A DNA stretch of 64,000 nt. It comes from Dolichospermum flos-aquae CCAP 1403/13F. Lineage in GTDB: Bacteria > Cyanobacteriota > Cyanobacteriia > Cyanobacteriales > Nostocaceae. Positions 36,198-46,848 of the stretch are shown piece after piece. The stretch lies in contig NZ_CP051206.1 in NCBI RefSeq assembly GCF_012516395.1, positions 3,454,501-3,518,500 of the forward strand, written 5' to 3'. Position numbers and translations under genes: made by a program. The notes beneath the pieces are model-generated. The model had not been told where the DNA came from. It made no database searches and saw nothing but the letters and a program-made list of their open reading frames with translations. Position 1 is the first letter of the stretch. Each line of letters begins with the position of its first letter.

Positions 36198-39100
36198 CAA
36201 TTAAACCAACCCCAAGAAAATACAAATACAGAAACTCCACAATGGGGAATTAGTTTATATTTTACTTTCCTGATTTACGCTTTATTAACTTTACTGACAA
36301 GGGCTATTTTTATAGCTGGAGTTAATATTACTCAATTAGGTTTAGCAATTGGGATTTGCGGTGGTTTAGTAATTTGGTTATCAGAAAAAAATTCTTCTAC
36401 AAATCCTTCTATCCTTTGGGAAGAATTAGGAAGAAGTTTACTTTTATTAGGTTGGTTAGTTTCAGTCATAACAGAACCAGTCCAAGCTATAATAGTCAGC
36501 ATTTTAAGTTTGTGGGTTTTTAGTCGTCGGTTACAAAGATATAATTTACAAAAAGATTTTTTAGCTATTTTCTTAATTGGGTTACAGACAATTTGGCTAG
36601 GTTGGAGATTAATTCCTAATGAATTAAAAACATTACTAATTAGCACCGCTACCCATTTAACCAATTCTCAAAATGAACCTTGGGTATTATTGAGTATTGC
36701 TTTATTTCCCTACATCATATTAATGTTATGGTTAACAGATAAATTACATGATCAAGAAAATCAAGAATTGGCAGATTTTGGAGAATATCTAACTTTATTT
36801 TTAGGGATTTGTTTAACAATAATTAGCTTAGTAAATCCGACATTAAGAACGGCTAATTTTTTATTATCTACTATTACTCTAGCCACATTTATTCAACGTC
36901 GTGCAGCTTTTTCTCCTCCCTTTATATACTTAACTCATGGTATGGGAGTATTGACGCTAATTTCTAGCATTAATTGGTTTTTACCAAGTTTAAATCAAGA
37001 AATTTGGGCTGGTATCTTATTAGCTATCATGATAGCTGAATGGGGATTTAGTCTTGGTGAAGGCATAACGCGACGGAGTGCATGGTATATTGGTTTAGTA
37101 TTAGCTGCAATCAGTTTTTCTCTATTATGGGAAAATTCTATAAGTAATTGGCAAAATCAAAACTCTTTAGGCGTAATTTGGTTAATTACACCTTTAGCAT
37201 TAACAGGTTTAGCTATTCGTAACACTGAACCAAATCGCACCACTAACAGGTTTTTAAGTGTCTTCGCTGTAGGGATTTCTCAATTATTAACTTTACCATT
37301 ACCAGGAATAAGATTAATCGGTTTGGGTGTGGGTATAGCGGTAATGTTAGTCCATACTCGCTATTTAAGAAACCAAATATATGCAGGAATAATTATTGGT
37401 TTTGGATTAAGTTTCCTGACTGCATTATTAGGTGAAGGTGTATTTGGTTTAATCCAATTAAAAATATCAGGTTGGTTTGTCGTTACTGCATTAACAATAC
37501 TGAGTTTATGGCTATGGCGTGGTGTACTTTTACGCAAAGGTACAGAATTGGCAATAATTTATGCAGCCGCAAGTGATAAATGGGCGATCTCATTATGTAC
37601 AATAGAACTATCAGCCCTAACTTTGCACTCCAGCTTAATTTATCAAGGAACTATCAAAACCGAATATTTCTATATTATCACCACAGCCATAATTTTAGGG
37701 GCAATTGTCTATCGCAGTTGGGGACAATCTAAAGAAGCAGCATTTTATGGAATCGGTTGGTGTTTAGAATTATTAACAGCAGAAATCTTAGGATTTGGCG
37801 AACATTCAATCATTAGAATCGCCATAGCAAACATCATTCTCGGTTTAACAACTCAGCTATTTGGTGAATGGTGGCGACGCAAACATCAATTACAAACATT
37901 ACCTAATAGTTTTCATATTCTCCCTCTAATATATGGTGCATTTAGCGTCATTTTGCGATTAAATACCTTTGCCAATTTTACAGGTTTTTGTTCCCTGGGT
38001 GTAGCCTTAATTATGATTGGGGTAGGAAGACGCAGGGAAGCATTTAAACCCCTCCTTTATTTTGGTATTATCGGCCTATCAATTTCCGCCTACGAACTCC
38101 TATTTTATCAAATGTCCCTATCTAAAGGAGAGGCTTTAGGTGATGGTTTAATTGCCATGTCAGCCCTTGGTACTAGCATCATGTATGCTTACCGTATCCT
38201 CACACCCTGGCTGATTAATTATCTGGGTTTAAATTCTCAAGAATTAAAAAATATTGCCCATCTTCATTGGGTTTGGAGTAGTATTTTATTCCTTTTTGCT
38301 ATGACTTTACCTATCCAAATTAACTCGTCTATCGTATTAGGAACAGGATTATTTTTAGTTCGCTATGCGATTTGGCAAGGAAAAGAAAATTCCCAAGAAA
38401 CAAATCAAGAAATCTGGGTTTATTTAGGTTTAATAGAAGTAGGAATTATTGGTATTTATTTACAAAATTTACCAATAGGGAGATTAGTATTTGAGCAATT
38501 ACTACCTTGGAATGGGGCGATATCCTGCCTATTTGCCTACTTCCTATATATTCTACCTTGGCAAAGATTAGGTTGGTCAAAAACGCCTTGGCAACGCACA
38601 GCATACATTCTCCCATTAATTATTGTAGGAACAACGGGACTAACAACCTATCCTATTACTTTAATTATCGTTGCTGCTTACTACGTCTTTTTAGCTAACG
38701 CTGCCACACAAATCCGGTTTACATATATCAGTTTAATATTAATTGATTGGGCATTATTTACTTGGTTTAATGATTTAAACTTCAGAGATTCTCTTTGGTA
38801 CGTTATACCAATTGGTTTATCTTTACTATATATTGCCCAAATAGATGAACAACTAAAATTATCAACAACCAAACCTCTCCGTCACAGTTTGCGAATGTTA
38901 GGAAGTGGTTTAATTTGCGGTTGGACAATTTTGTTTTATCAAAATCTGCCTTTTATCCCTGGTGTTTTTAGTCTGATTACTATTTTCGCTGGCTTAGGTT
39001 TAAAAGTCCGCGCTTTTCTTTATGTTGGTACAGGTACTTTTTTAATTACTAGCATTTACCAATTAGTAATTTTCAGTCTGAGTTATTCTTTCTTAAAATG

Positions 39101-39221
39101 GATTGTTGGTTTATTAGTTGGTATTTTGTTAATTTACATTGCTGCTAACTTTGAAACCCGACGCACTCAAATCACTGCCCTACTTCGCAATATTAGTGAT
39201 GAATTTGCCAATTGGGATTGA
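36198..39221 (+). pseudogene. C-terminal fragment of the IS-interrupted membrane protein
   Basis: The frame continues from the target duplication (QLNQPQENTNTETPQWGISLY) for about 1007 codons to the stop at 39221. A TTG at 36195 inside the IS end could serve as a weak start. It contains more than 20 hydrophobic segments, many with Trp and aromatic girdles, and ends NFETRRTQITALLRNISDEFANWD. No signature of a transporter family or enzyme is evident. It pairs with the fragment at 33589. The long open frame without further stops shows that the interruption is recent. Confidence 0.85.
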
Positions 39222-39544
39222 TTAGACATCTGGTGAAAAAAGTAGAGACGTTCCATGAAACATCTCTACAACAATTTTAGAAAACGCACATTTAATCAAT
39301 TGGATCAATACCAAGTGCGCGTAGAATGTGGGTTGAAGAATCTCTTTTTTTGTTCTTTTCTTGAGAATATGGCATAAAGCATGACTTTAGTAACGTGCAA
39401 ATTTATGAAAAATCTTTATACTAAGTTTATACTTCCAAAGAGTAAGAAAATATATACATCTATGTTCAAAACATACTTAGTAAAAATTTATCTGTGATCA
39501 ACAAATCACAATTAACTCTAAAAATCTGAATAGGAGCAAAATTA
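39222..39544. other. Intergenic region with a terminator-like hairpin
   Basis: A hairpin at 39242-39269 (GTAGAGACGTT and AACATCTCTAC arms) resembles a common Nostoc intergenic palindrome. The rest is AT-rich and has no gene; the promoter for the RND pair is probably in 39400-39530. AGGAG precedes the next ATG. Confidence 0.5.
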
Positions 39545-40837
39545 ATGATTTTGGATAGAAGAATGTTAGTTCTAGCACAACGTATATTTACGCCATCAAT
39601 GTTAGGAATAGCACTATTAACAGCCAGTTGTGGTTCATTGCCAAAAGAATCAGCGGAAGCACAATCCCAAAGACCCCAAAGAGAGAGCCGAGAAACTGCT
39701 GTAGATGTAGCGATCGCTCGCACTAATTCTTTCAGCCCCCAACCAGAGTATATTGGTAATACTGCCCCTTTTCGGATTGTTTCTGTGCGATCGCAAGTCG
39801 AAGGCAGACTCATCGCTTTAAACTTAGATATTGGTGATACAGTCCAACGGGGTAAAATCATCAGTCAATTGGACGATACCCTCTTACTCACCGCAGTAAA
39901 ACAAGCAGAAGCACAACTAGCCACCACTGAATCAGAAGTAGCCAGAGCGCAGACTCAAGTAAGTAATGCTCTCGCCCAAGTGGAAACAGCCCGACTAGAA
40001 TTAGTCCAAGCACAGGCAGATTCCCGGAGATTAACACAATTATACAAAGAAGGGGCGATCGCCCAACAAAACGCCCAACAGGCACAAACCAAAGCCAGAA
40101 CCGCCGCCCAAGCCCTCCGCGCTGCCACTGCACAAGTTAGTACAGAAAAGCAAGCCGTAGCCGCTGCCCAAGGTCGAGTATTTGCCCAAAAAGCAGCAGT
40201 GAGTGCAGCCGAAGAACGTCGTTCCTATGCCCGCTTAATTTCTCCAATTACCGGTGTAGTCACGGAAAAAGTCACAGAACCAGGAAATTTATTACAACCT
40301 GGGAGCGAAGTTTTAAAAGTTGCCGATTTTAGTCGTGTCAAAGTCGTCGCCCAAGTTTCGGAATTAGAATTAGGAAAAATTCAAGTTGGGCAATCTGTAG
40401 AAATTAAATTAGATGCTTTTCCTGATGAAAAATTTACTGGAAAAGTATCCCGCATTTCTCCTACCGCCGATACCACAGCCCGGTTAATCCCCATAGAAAT
40501 TGTTATGCCCAACATTGGGGGGAAAATTGGTAGTGGGCTATTAGCAAGAGTTAGCTTTAACAGCCAAACAAAACAGCGTGTAGTTGTCCCAGAAACCGCA
40601 ATTAGTAGTCAAGACAAAAAACCACAATTAGAAAATACTAACTCTACACTTTTCGTAGTTGAAAAAACAGATAAAAAAACTACAGTTAAAGAACGTCCAG
40701 TATCTTTAGGAAAAATCGCTAACGGCAAAATAGAAATTTTATCAGGCTTACAACCAGGAGAAAGTTATGTTGTTCGCAGTAGTAAACCATTGAAAGATGG
40801 CGCAGTTGTTAAATTATCAATGTTATCGGAAAAGTAG
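39545..40837 (+). CDS. RND efflux membrane-fusion (periplasmic adaptor) protein, probable lipoprotein
   Basis: 430 residues of the HlyD/AcrA type. A lipobox-like LLTASCGS ends the N-terminal signal, so a lipid anchor at Cys is likely. After it come a barrel-sandwich half (VSVRSQVEGRLIALNLDIGDTVQRGK), a long Ala/Gln-rich hairpin coiled coil (about residues 110-235), the second lipoyl half (SYARLISPITGVVTEKVTEPG), and a beta-barrel. It links the inner-membrane RND pump to an outer-membrane channel. The pump gene follows 105 bp downstream. AGGAG lies 8 bases before the ATG. No TolC-type gene is in the window. Confidence 0.93.
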   Translation: MILDRRMLVLAQRIFTPSMLGIALLTASCGSLPKESAEAQSQRPQRESRETAVDVAIARTNSFSPQPEYIGNTAPFRIVSVRSQVEGRLIALNLDIGDTVQRGKIISQLDDTLLLTAVKQAEAQLATTESEVARAQTQVSNALAQVETARLELVQAQADSRRLTQLYKEGAIAQQNAQQAQTKARTAAQALRAATAQVSTEKQAVAAAQGRVFAQKAAVSAAEERRSYARLISPITGVVTEKVTEPGNLLQPGSEVLKVADFSRVKVVAQVSELELGKIQVGQSVEIKLDAFPDEKFTGKVSRISPTADTTARLIPIEIVMPNIGGKIGSGLLARVSFNSQTKQRVVVPETAISSQDKKPQLENTNSTLFVVEKTDKKTTVKERPVSLGKIANGKIEILSGLQPGESYVVRSSKPLKDGAVVKLSMLSEK

Positions 40838-40846
40838 TTAATTTGT

Positions 40847-40917
40847 CAGTTGTCAGTTGTCAGTTGTCAATAGAAAGAATCTTATCTCTATTACCCATTA
40901 CCCATTACCCATTACCA
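40847..40917 (+). repeat. Two heptamer tandem repeats between the RND genes
   Basis: GTCAGTT repeated at 40847-40870 and ACCCATT repeated at 40893-40917; STRR type. Confidence 0.85.
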
Positions 40918-40942
40918 ATAAATTATCAAATCAGATTATTAT

Positions 40943-43900
40943 ATGCAACAAGCAAATACAAATAATGGATTTAGTTTGAGTGCTATTTCCATTCGCCAAC
41001 ATATTGGCACACTCATGTTAACCTTAGCTGTGATAGTCATGGGTGTATTTTTCACCCTCCGATTACCAGTAGATTTATTACCATCAATTACCTATCCTCG
41101 GATTGGTGTCCGCATAGAAGCACCGGGAATTTCTCCAGAAGTAGCAGTAGATGAAATTACTAAACCTCTAGAAGAATCTTTTAGTGCAACGGAAGGAGTA
41201 TTACAAGTTTTTTCCCAAACCCGTGAAGGGAACATCAATTTAGATTTATATTTCCAACCAGGGGGAAATATTGATCAAGCATTGAATGATGCTACAGCTA
41301 CCTTTAATCGTGCTAGAAATAGATTACCAGATACAATTGGCGAACCGCGCATATTCAAAATCGATCCTTCTCAATTACCAGTTTATGAATTTGCCATTAC
41401 TTCACCTACTCTTAAAGGTGTGGATTTGCGGATATTTGCCGAAGAAGAATTAGCGCGGGAATTAAATGTAGTTCCAGGAGTGGCGGTAGTAGATGTATCA
41501 GGAGGAGTTCAGGAAGAAGTTCAGGTAAATCTTAATTTAGAAAGATTGCAATCTTTAGGTGTTGGTTTAAATGACGTTCTCAATGAATTAAAAAACCGGA
41601 ATCAAGATATTTCTGGAGGTCGAATTTTAGGGCAAAATTCCGAAGCTTTAACCCGAACTGTGGGACGTTTCAAAAATGCGGAAGAAATTAATAATCTGTT
41701 ATTTGAGGTTTCTGTTCCTAACTCTAATATTAAAAATCGCGTTTACCTGCGGGACTTTGCCGAAGTTATTGATGGTGCAGAAAATCAACGGATATATGTT
41801 TTATTGAATGGAGAAGAATCAGTAAAAGTCAGTGTTCAAAAACAACCAGATGCTAATACCGTGAGTGTAGTTGATAGTGTCAAAAAACGATTAGAAGAAC
41901 TCCAGAAATCTGGTTTAATTCCGCGAGAAGCAACCCTAACACCAACATTAGATGAGTCAAAATTTATCCGCAATTCCTTAGCTGATGTTACTAATGCTGC
42001 GGTTTCTGGAGCTTTATTGGCAGCAGCAGCGGTATTGTTATTTCTAGGTTCGTTGCGGCAAGCGTTCATTATTTCGTTGTCAATTCCTCTGTGTACCCTG
42101 GCAGCACTGATTTTAATGAAACAGTTTAACCTATCTTTAAATGTGTTTAGTTTAGGGGGTTTAGCACTGGGAATTGGGCAAGCAATTGACACTTCAGTGG
42201 TGATTTTAGAAAATATTGCAGTTAATACTGAAAATACTTTTGGCAAGTCCAATTTAACTAGATTAACACCTGAGCGGATGATTGAAACAGCGATCGCTTC
42301 TTCTCAAGAGGTAGAATCATCGTTAATTGCCTCAACTGCTGCCAATTTAATCTCTGTCTTGCCATTTTTGTTCATCGGCGGATTTATCTCATTACTATTT
42401 AATGAGTTAATTTTGACCATCAGTTTTGCTGTTGGTGCTTCCCTGCTAGTTGCCCTCACCTTAGTACCAATGTTAGCTTCTCGGTTATTTGCGATTAAAT
42501 GGTCAAGTCGCATTAATGAGTTTTGGCTATTGCGGCAGTTTAATCGCAACTTAGCCGCCGCCACAAATGGTTATGCTAGAAATTTAAATTGGGCAGTGCA
42601 GCATAGATTATTAATCATTGCGATCGCTATTATTATCTTAGGTGGTAGTAGTATGTGGATGGCTCCTCAAATTCCCCAGCAAATACTTCCCCGTATCAAC
42701 ACCGGACAAGCATCTTTATTCGCTCAATTTCCCCCCGGTACACCCCTAGAAACAAACCAAAAAGTTATGAAAGCGGTAGATGAAATTCTCCGCAACCAAC
42801 CAGAAACAGAATATGTATTTTCGACAATTGGTGGTTTTCTTTTTGGCAGTAATACCAACTCTAACCCTTTGCGAAGTTCTAGTACCATTACTCTCAAATC
42901 AGGCAGTAATGTAGATAAATTTGTAGAAAGAGTTACCGATAAACTCAAAAAACTCAATTTAGTAGATATTCGTCTACGTCTTTTTGCTGGGCAAGTTCGC
43001 GGTTTAATTCTTAATAACTCTCCAGTGCGAAATGCTGATATTGATATCATTCTCCAAGGCAATGATGCACAAACTTTAGAAGCAACTGGTCGGCAAATTT
43101 TAGCAACTTTAGATGAGCAAATTACCTCAGTGAGATTCCGTCCTGATGCCGATAGTCGGCAACCGGAAATTCAAATTTTACCAGACTGGGAACGAGTTGC
43201 CAATGTGGGTCTAAATGCTAAAGATATTGGCGACACAATTCAAACTGCAATTACAGGTAGTATTCCTACTCAATTACAACGCGATAATCGTTTAGTAGAT
43301 GTGCGAGTGCAATTAAATGAAGCATTATTACAAACGACTTCCCAATTAGAAAGATTACCTTTATTTGTAGATGACAATCATCAAATTCGCTTGAGTGATG
43401 TTGCTCAAATTTCCACAGGTAAAGCACCAGGAGAAATTCAGCGCATTAACCAAAGACGAGTATTTTTAATTGCGGGAAATTTAACAGAAGGCGCTAGTCT
43501 TGGTTCAGCCATTTCCCAAGTAAATCAAGTCCTCAGCAGTCTAGATTTACCTGAAGGTATTAGCATTTTACCCAGTGCAGCCATTGAATCTAATCAACAA
43601 TTGCAACAATCTCTACTACTTTTAGGAGGATTGTCCGCCTTTTTAGTATTTGTGGTCATGGCAGTACAATACAACTCCATTATTGATCCATTAGTGATTA
43701 TTTTCACTATTCCTCTAGCATTAGCTGGGGGTATTTTCGGTCTTTACATCACTAAAACTGCCATTGGCGCAACAGTGATAGTTGGTGCGGTCTTATTAAT
43801 CGGTATTGTTGTTAACAACGCCATTATCATGATCGAACTGGCGAACCAACTTCGAGAACAAGAAAAAATTGACCGTCGCACCGCTATTTTACAAGCTGCA

Positions 43901-44161
43901 CCCCAACGCCTCAGACCAATCTTAATGACCACTATTACCACTGTTTTAGGTCTGTTTCCCTTGGCTTTAGGAATTGGGGAAGGGTCAGAATTTCTGCAAC
44001 CCTTGGGAATAGTCGTCTTTTCCGGGCTATCCTTAGCTACACTACTAACCCTATTTATTATTCCTTGCTTCTATACATTGCTACATGATGCACTCAATAT
44101 CCGATGGGTAAGACCAATATTAATCAGGTTGAGTAGATGGAGAAAATTCAGCAATCTCTAA
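40943..44161 (+). CDS. RND-family efflux permease
   Basis: 1072 residues, full length for AcrB/MdtC-like pumps. Helix 1 lies in the opening (IGTLMLTLAVIVMGVFFTLRLPVDLLP), followed by a large porter loop, helices 2-6, a second loop and helices 8-12. The proton-relay helix 4 reads GIGQAIDTSVVILENI, with one Asp (about residue 416) where AcrB has an Asp pair, a feature shared with some other RND subgroups. Substrate prediction is therefore unsafe. It forms an efflux unit with the upstream adaptor. Between the two genes, GTCAGTT and ACCCATT tandem repeats fill 40845-40920. Its 3' end overlaps the glycosyltransferase gene tail to tail. Confidence 0.93.
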   Translation: MQQANTNNGFSLSAISIRQHIGTLMLTLAVIVMGVFFTLRLPVDLLPSITYPRIGVRIEAPGISPEVAVDEITKPLEESFSATEGVLQVFSQTREGNINLDLYFQPGGNIDQALNDATATFNRARNRLPDTIGEPRIFKIDPSQLPVYEFAITSPTLKGVDLRIFAEEELARELNVVPGVAVVDVSGGVQEEVQVNLNLERLQSLGVGLNDVLNELKNRNQDISGGRILGQNSEALTRTVGRFKNAEEINNLLFEVSVPNSNIKNRVYLRDFAEVIDGAENQRIYVLLNGEESVKVSVQKQPDANTVSVVDSVKKRLEELQKSGLIPREATLTPTLDESKFIRNSLADVTNAAVSGALLAAAAVLLFLGSLRQAFIISLSIPLCTLAALILMKQFNLSLNVFSLGGLALGIGQAIDTSVVILENIAVNTENTFGKSNLTRLTPERMIETAIASSQEVESSLIASTAANLISVLPFLFIGGFISLLFNELILTISFAVGASLLVALTLVPMLASRLFAIKWSSRINEFWLLRQFNRNLAAATNGYARNLNWAVQHRLLIIAIAIIILGGSSMWMAPQIPQQILPRINTGQASLFAQFPPGTPLETNQKVMKAVDEILRNQPETEYVFSTIGGFLFGSNTNSNPLRSSSTITLKSGSNVDKFVERVTDKLKKLNLVDIRLRLFAGQVRGLILNNSPVRNADIDIILQGNDAQTLEATGRQILATLDEQITSVRFRPDADSRQPEIQILPDWERVANVGLNAKDIGDTIQTAITGSIPTQLQRDNRLVDVRVQLNEALLQTTSQLERLPLFVDDNHQIRLSDVAQISTGKAPGEIQRINQRRVFLIAGNLTEGASLGSAISQVNQVLSSLDLPEGISILPSAAIESNQQLQQSLLLLGGLSAFLVFVVMAVQYNSIIDPLVIIFTIPLALAGGIFGLYITKTAIGATVIVGAVLLIGIVVNNAIIMIELANQLREQEKIDRRTAILQAAPQRLRPILMTTITTVLGLFPLALGIGEGSEFLQPLGIVVFSGLSLATLLTLFIIPCFYTLLHDALNIRWVRPILIRLSRWRKFSNL

Positions 44162-45208
44162 TTCTTCATATACAGCCAATGTTTCTTGGTGTACACGGGA
44201 AACATTTAACCATTCTAAATTGTCCTGCGATCGCTGTTTCCATTCCTGAAGTATATTTGCATCACTCAATAATTTTATTAATGCCTTAGCCAACTGATGA
44301 CTATCCTGCGCCGGCACTAATATCCCCGCTTTACCATTATCCAAGGACTCTGGAATACCATCTACCTCAGTGGCCACAATCGCCAACCCTGCTTCCCTCG
44401 CTTCTGAAAGCACCAAGGGACAGGGATCACGGTGGGAAGCCAAGACAAAAATATCACAAGCTAGTAAATAACGTTGGGGTTCAGGCTGAAACCCTTCAAA
44501 GTGAATCCGATGACTAACAGCCGTTGCTTGGGCTTGAGACTCAAATATTTGTTTATCTGGACCATTTCCCACCAAATATAAATGTACTTGGGGAAAATCC
44601 TGAGCAATTTCTTCAAAAGCCGCAATTAATTCAGTGATGCCCTTTCTTTTATACATTCCTGCTACGGTGGCTATCGCTGGACTTTGTAAACTTAAAGGTT
44701 GATAATCGGATATTTTCCGAGTCCGAGGACTACCCAATGTCCCATTACAAATTACCCGTAATTTTTGTTTGGGGATTCCCCGTTGTACCATCGAATTTTT
44801 GACAGCCTTACTAACAGCAATTACTCGGTCTGCTAAACCCATCAATAGGCTACTAGGTTGAAATTCATTATGGACAGTAGCCACTAAAATATATCTATTT
44901 TCCCATCTCAAAGCCCGCGCTAACACCACACCAGTCATCATGTGAGCATGAACTATATCTGGTTGAAATTCTTGCACAATTTTCCGATAAGCTACTGCTG
45001 CCCTAATTATATTTATTGGCTGACGACTTTGGTTAATTTCGTAATGTTTAACACCAAATTGATTTAATAATTTTTCGTATCCCCCTCCCGCTGAAATTAC
45101 CGCCACATCATCACCAGATTGGGATTGTAAACAAGCGAGATCCACAGCTACATTAACAATACCATTACCGATTTCCTGGACATGATTTAATATATGTATG
45201 ATTCGCAT
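44120..45208 (-). CDS. Glycosyltransferase family 4-type protein
   Basis: 362 residues from the ATG at 45208 (MRIIHILNHVQEIGNG); an upstream ATG at 45229 adds seven residues and is less typical. GT-B fold: the N-terminal domain has NIIRAAVAYRKIVQEFQPDIVHAHM, and the C-terminal nucleotide-sugar domain has ATVAGMYKRKGITELIAAF, LYLVGNGPDKQIFE and the E-x7-E-type SEAREAGLAIVATEVDGIPE. It probably adds a sugar to a surface polysaccharide or lipid; donor and acceptor are unknown. Its stop lies 42 bp inside the end of the RND permease gene. Confidence 0.88.
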   Translation of the reverse strand: MRIIHILNHVQEIGNGIVNVAVDLACLQSQSGDDVAVISAGGGYEKLLNQFGVKHYEINQSRQPINIIRAAVAYRKIVQEFQPDIVHAHMMTGVVLARALRWENRYILVATVHNEFQPSSLLMGLADRVIAVSKAVKNSMVQRGIPKQKLRVICNGTLGSPRTRKISDYQPLSLQSPAIATVAGMYKRKGITELIAAFEEIAQDFPQVHLYLVGNGPDKQIFESQAQATAVSHRIHFEGFQPEPQRYLLACDIFVLASHRDPCPLVLSEAREAGLAIVATEVDGIPESLDNGKAGILVPAQDSHQLAKALIKLLSDANILQEWKQRSQDNLEWLNVSRVHQETLAVYEELEIAEFSPSTQPD

Positions 45209-46034
45209 AAAGTTAAAAATGTGTATCAAAACTTAAATACATTTCCGCAAAGAAAGATTAATCATCTAATTCAAAGGGAACAGGGAACGGGCAACTTTCT
45301 AACAGGAAAAACTCATGTTTAAAAACATGAGATTGAAATAATGACACGGTCACTGAGCGGTGTCGAAGTGCTGTTTTTTTCGTGCTACGCATCTGGTAAA
45401 AACATCCTTTTTTTGACTGAGCTTTAAACTGGTGCAAATGAGTGTTTCTTATTTGCTCCCTGTTCCCTGTTCCCTCTTCCCTGTTCCCTTCTTTTGTAAG
45501 TGAATGAAAAAAAAACTAAATATGTAAGGAAAAGTCAAGTTGCCCAAAACCTCTTTTCTGTTCCCTTGCCATAACGACAATTTTTAACGCTACAGCACTT
45601 CCCGGTGTTATGAGGTACATATCTAGCGGGCAAGATGCCCGCACTACAAGAGTTTCATGATTCAACTTTGTACCTCATAAGAGCGGAAACCGCTGTAACC
45701 TACTTAATGACCTGATAACTACTATATCTATGTCGGTCTTTCTGATAAGTCATGCTTATTATATACAGATCCAGTATAATCTAACTGTACATTAAGAAAC
45801 ATATATTAAAGATAATTTGGGGTAGTTAACTTATACTGAATTATTAATTAATAATCACCGTTTTTTACTCTGATCAGGATCTTCCTATTAATTATCATTT
45901 AAGCATTCAGTCTTCAGCTATCAGTTTTCAATCCGGAAATACAGAATGTTAAATGTGTATAACTTTCAGGAAATAACTACTTCCTTTTCTCTACTATTAC
46001 TGCTGATAGCTGAATGCTGACATCAAATATTAAA
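45209..46034. other. Repeat-rich intergenic region
   Basis: About 820 bp without a credible gene. It holds a palindrome at 45312-45331 (CTCATGTTTA and AAACATGAG arms), GTTCCCT heptamer repeats near 45458-45490, a MITE-like element at 45591-45698, and AT-rich DNA beyond. Confidence 0.6.
45591..45698. mobile_element. MITE-like element with TA-type ends (about 108 bp)
   Basis: Imperfect 28-bp inverted repeats: TACAGC then TTATGAGGTAC on the left, and GTACCTCATAA then GCTGTA on the right. The interior has the palindrome GCGGGCAAGATGCCCGC. TA at both outer ends fits an IS630/Tc1-type element (inference). Confidence 0.75.
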
Positions 46035-46679
46035 TCAAGGTGATAACCGCTCAATTTGCCATTCTTCATCATTTAAACGAGTATATAGCAAGCGATCATG
46101 TAAACGACTTGATCTTCCTTGCCAAAACTCAATTTTTTGGGGAATCACGCGAAAACCACCCCAATGAGGAGGACGAGGAACTTCCTGATTTTCATATTTA
46201 AGCTGAAACTCCTGTAATTGTGCTTCTAAAATTTCTCTACTTGCAATTACTTCGCTTTGATTAGAAGCCCAAGCACCTAGCCGACTATATGCAGGACGAA
46301 TTTCAAAATAGCTATCAGATTCTGCTGAAGAAATTTTTTCCACAGTCCCCACAATTCTCACCTGACGTTCTAGTTCAGCCCACCAAAAAACTAAAGCAGC
46401 ATGGGGATTTACCGCAAGTTCCTGTCCTTTTTCGCTATTGTAATTAGTAAATAAGACAAACCCCCGTTCATCAAAATCTTTGAGTAATACCATTCTCGCC
46501 GAAGGCTGACCATCTGCTGTACAGGTAGCCAAAGTCATAGCATTAGGTTCAGGTAGCTGGGCTGCTAAGGACTGAGTAAACCAAATTTTAAATTGTGTAA
46601 ACGGATTTGGATTAATTTCTTTTTCACTCAGATCTTGTAATGTGTAGTCTTTGCGAAGATCCGCTATGCTTGTATCCAT
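46035..46679 (-). CDS. pdxH: Pyridoxamine 5'-phosphate oxidase
   Basis: 214 residues, the normal length. PdxH oxidises pyridoxamine or pyridoxine 5'-phosphate to pyridoxal 5'-phosphate with FMN. FMN and substrate residues are visible in [39 protein letters not shown] and [11 protein letters not shown]; the C-terminal [22 protein letters not shown] is the family signature. It is divergent from the AI-2E transporter gene. No neighbouring B6 gene is seen, though speA (a PLP enzyme) lies a few kb away. Confidence 0.96.
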   Translation of the reverse strand: MDTSIADLRKDYTLQDLSEKEINPNPFTQFKIWFTQSLAAQLPEPNAMTLATCTADGQPSARMVLLKDFDERGFVLFTNYNSEKGQELAVNPHAALVFWWAELERQVRIVGTVEKISSAESDSYFEIRPAYSRLGAWASNQSEVIASREILEAQLQEFQLKYENQEVPRPPHWGGFRVIPQKIEFWQGRSSRLHDRLLYTRLNDEEWQIERLSP

Positions 46680-46774
46680 TTTTGTGATTTCCTCAAATTT
46701 AGATTAGCTAGAAAAAATATTTATGATCAAAGTCAGTAAATTGTTTAGACAATAGGGAATGAATGGAAGTTACA

Positions 46775-46810
46775 GGAGTATGGCTAAAGCCACCCTGCGT
46801 TATCATTCCT
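46775..46810 (+). repeat. Dispersed GGAGTATGGCTAA repeat at the AI-2E gene 5' end
   Basis: Closely matches sequence at 63571-63600 and the reverse complement at 48010-48037 (GCGAAGCGTGGCGTTAGCCA). It supplies the apparent N-terminal codons MAKATLRYHSF. Confidence 0.8.
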
Positions 46811-46848
46811 TTCCTACCTCAAAAGCCCCTGCTTATACATTAAATCAG

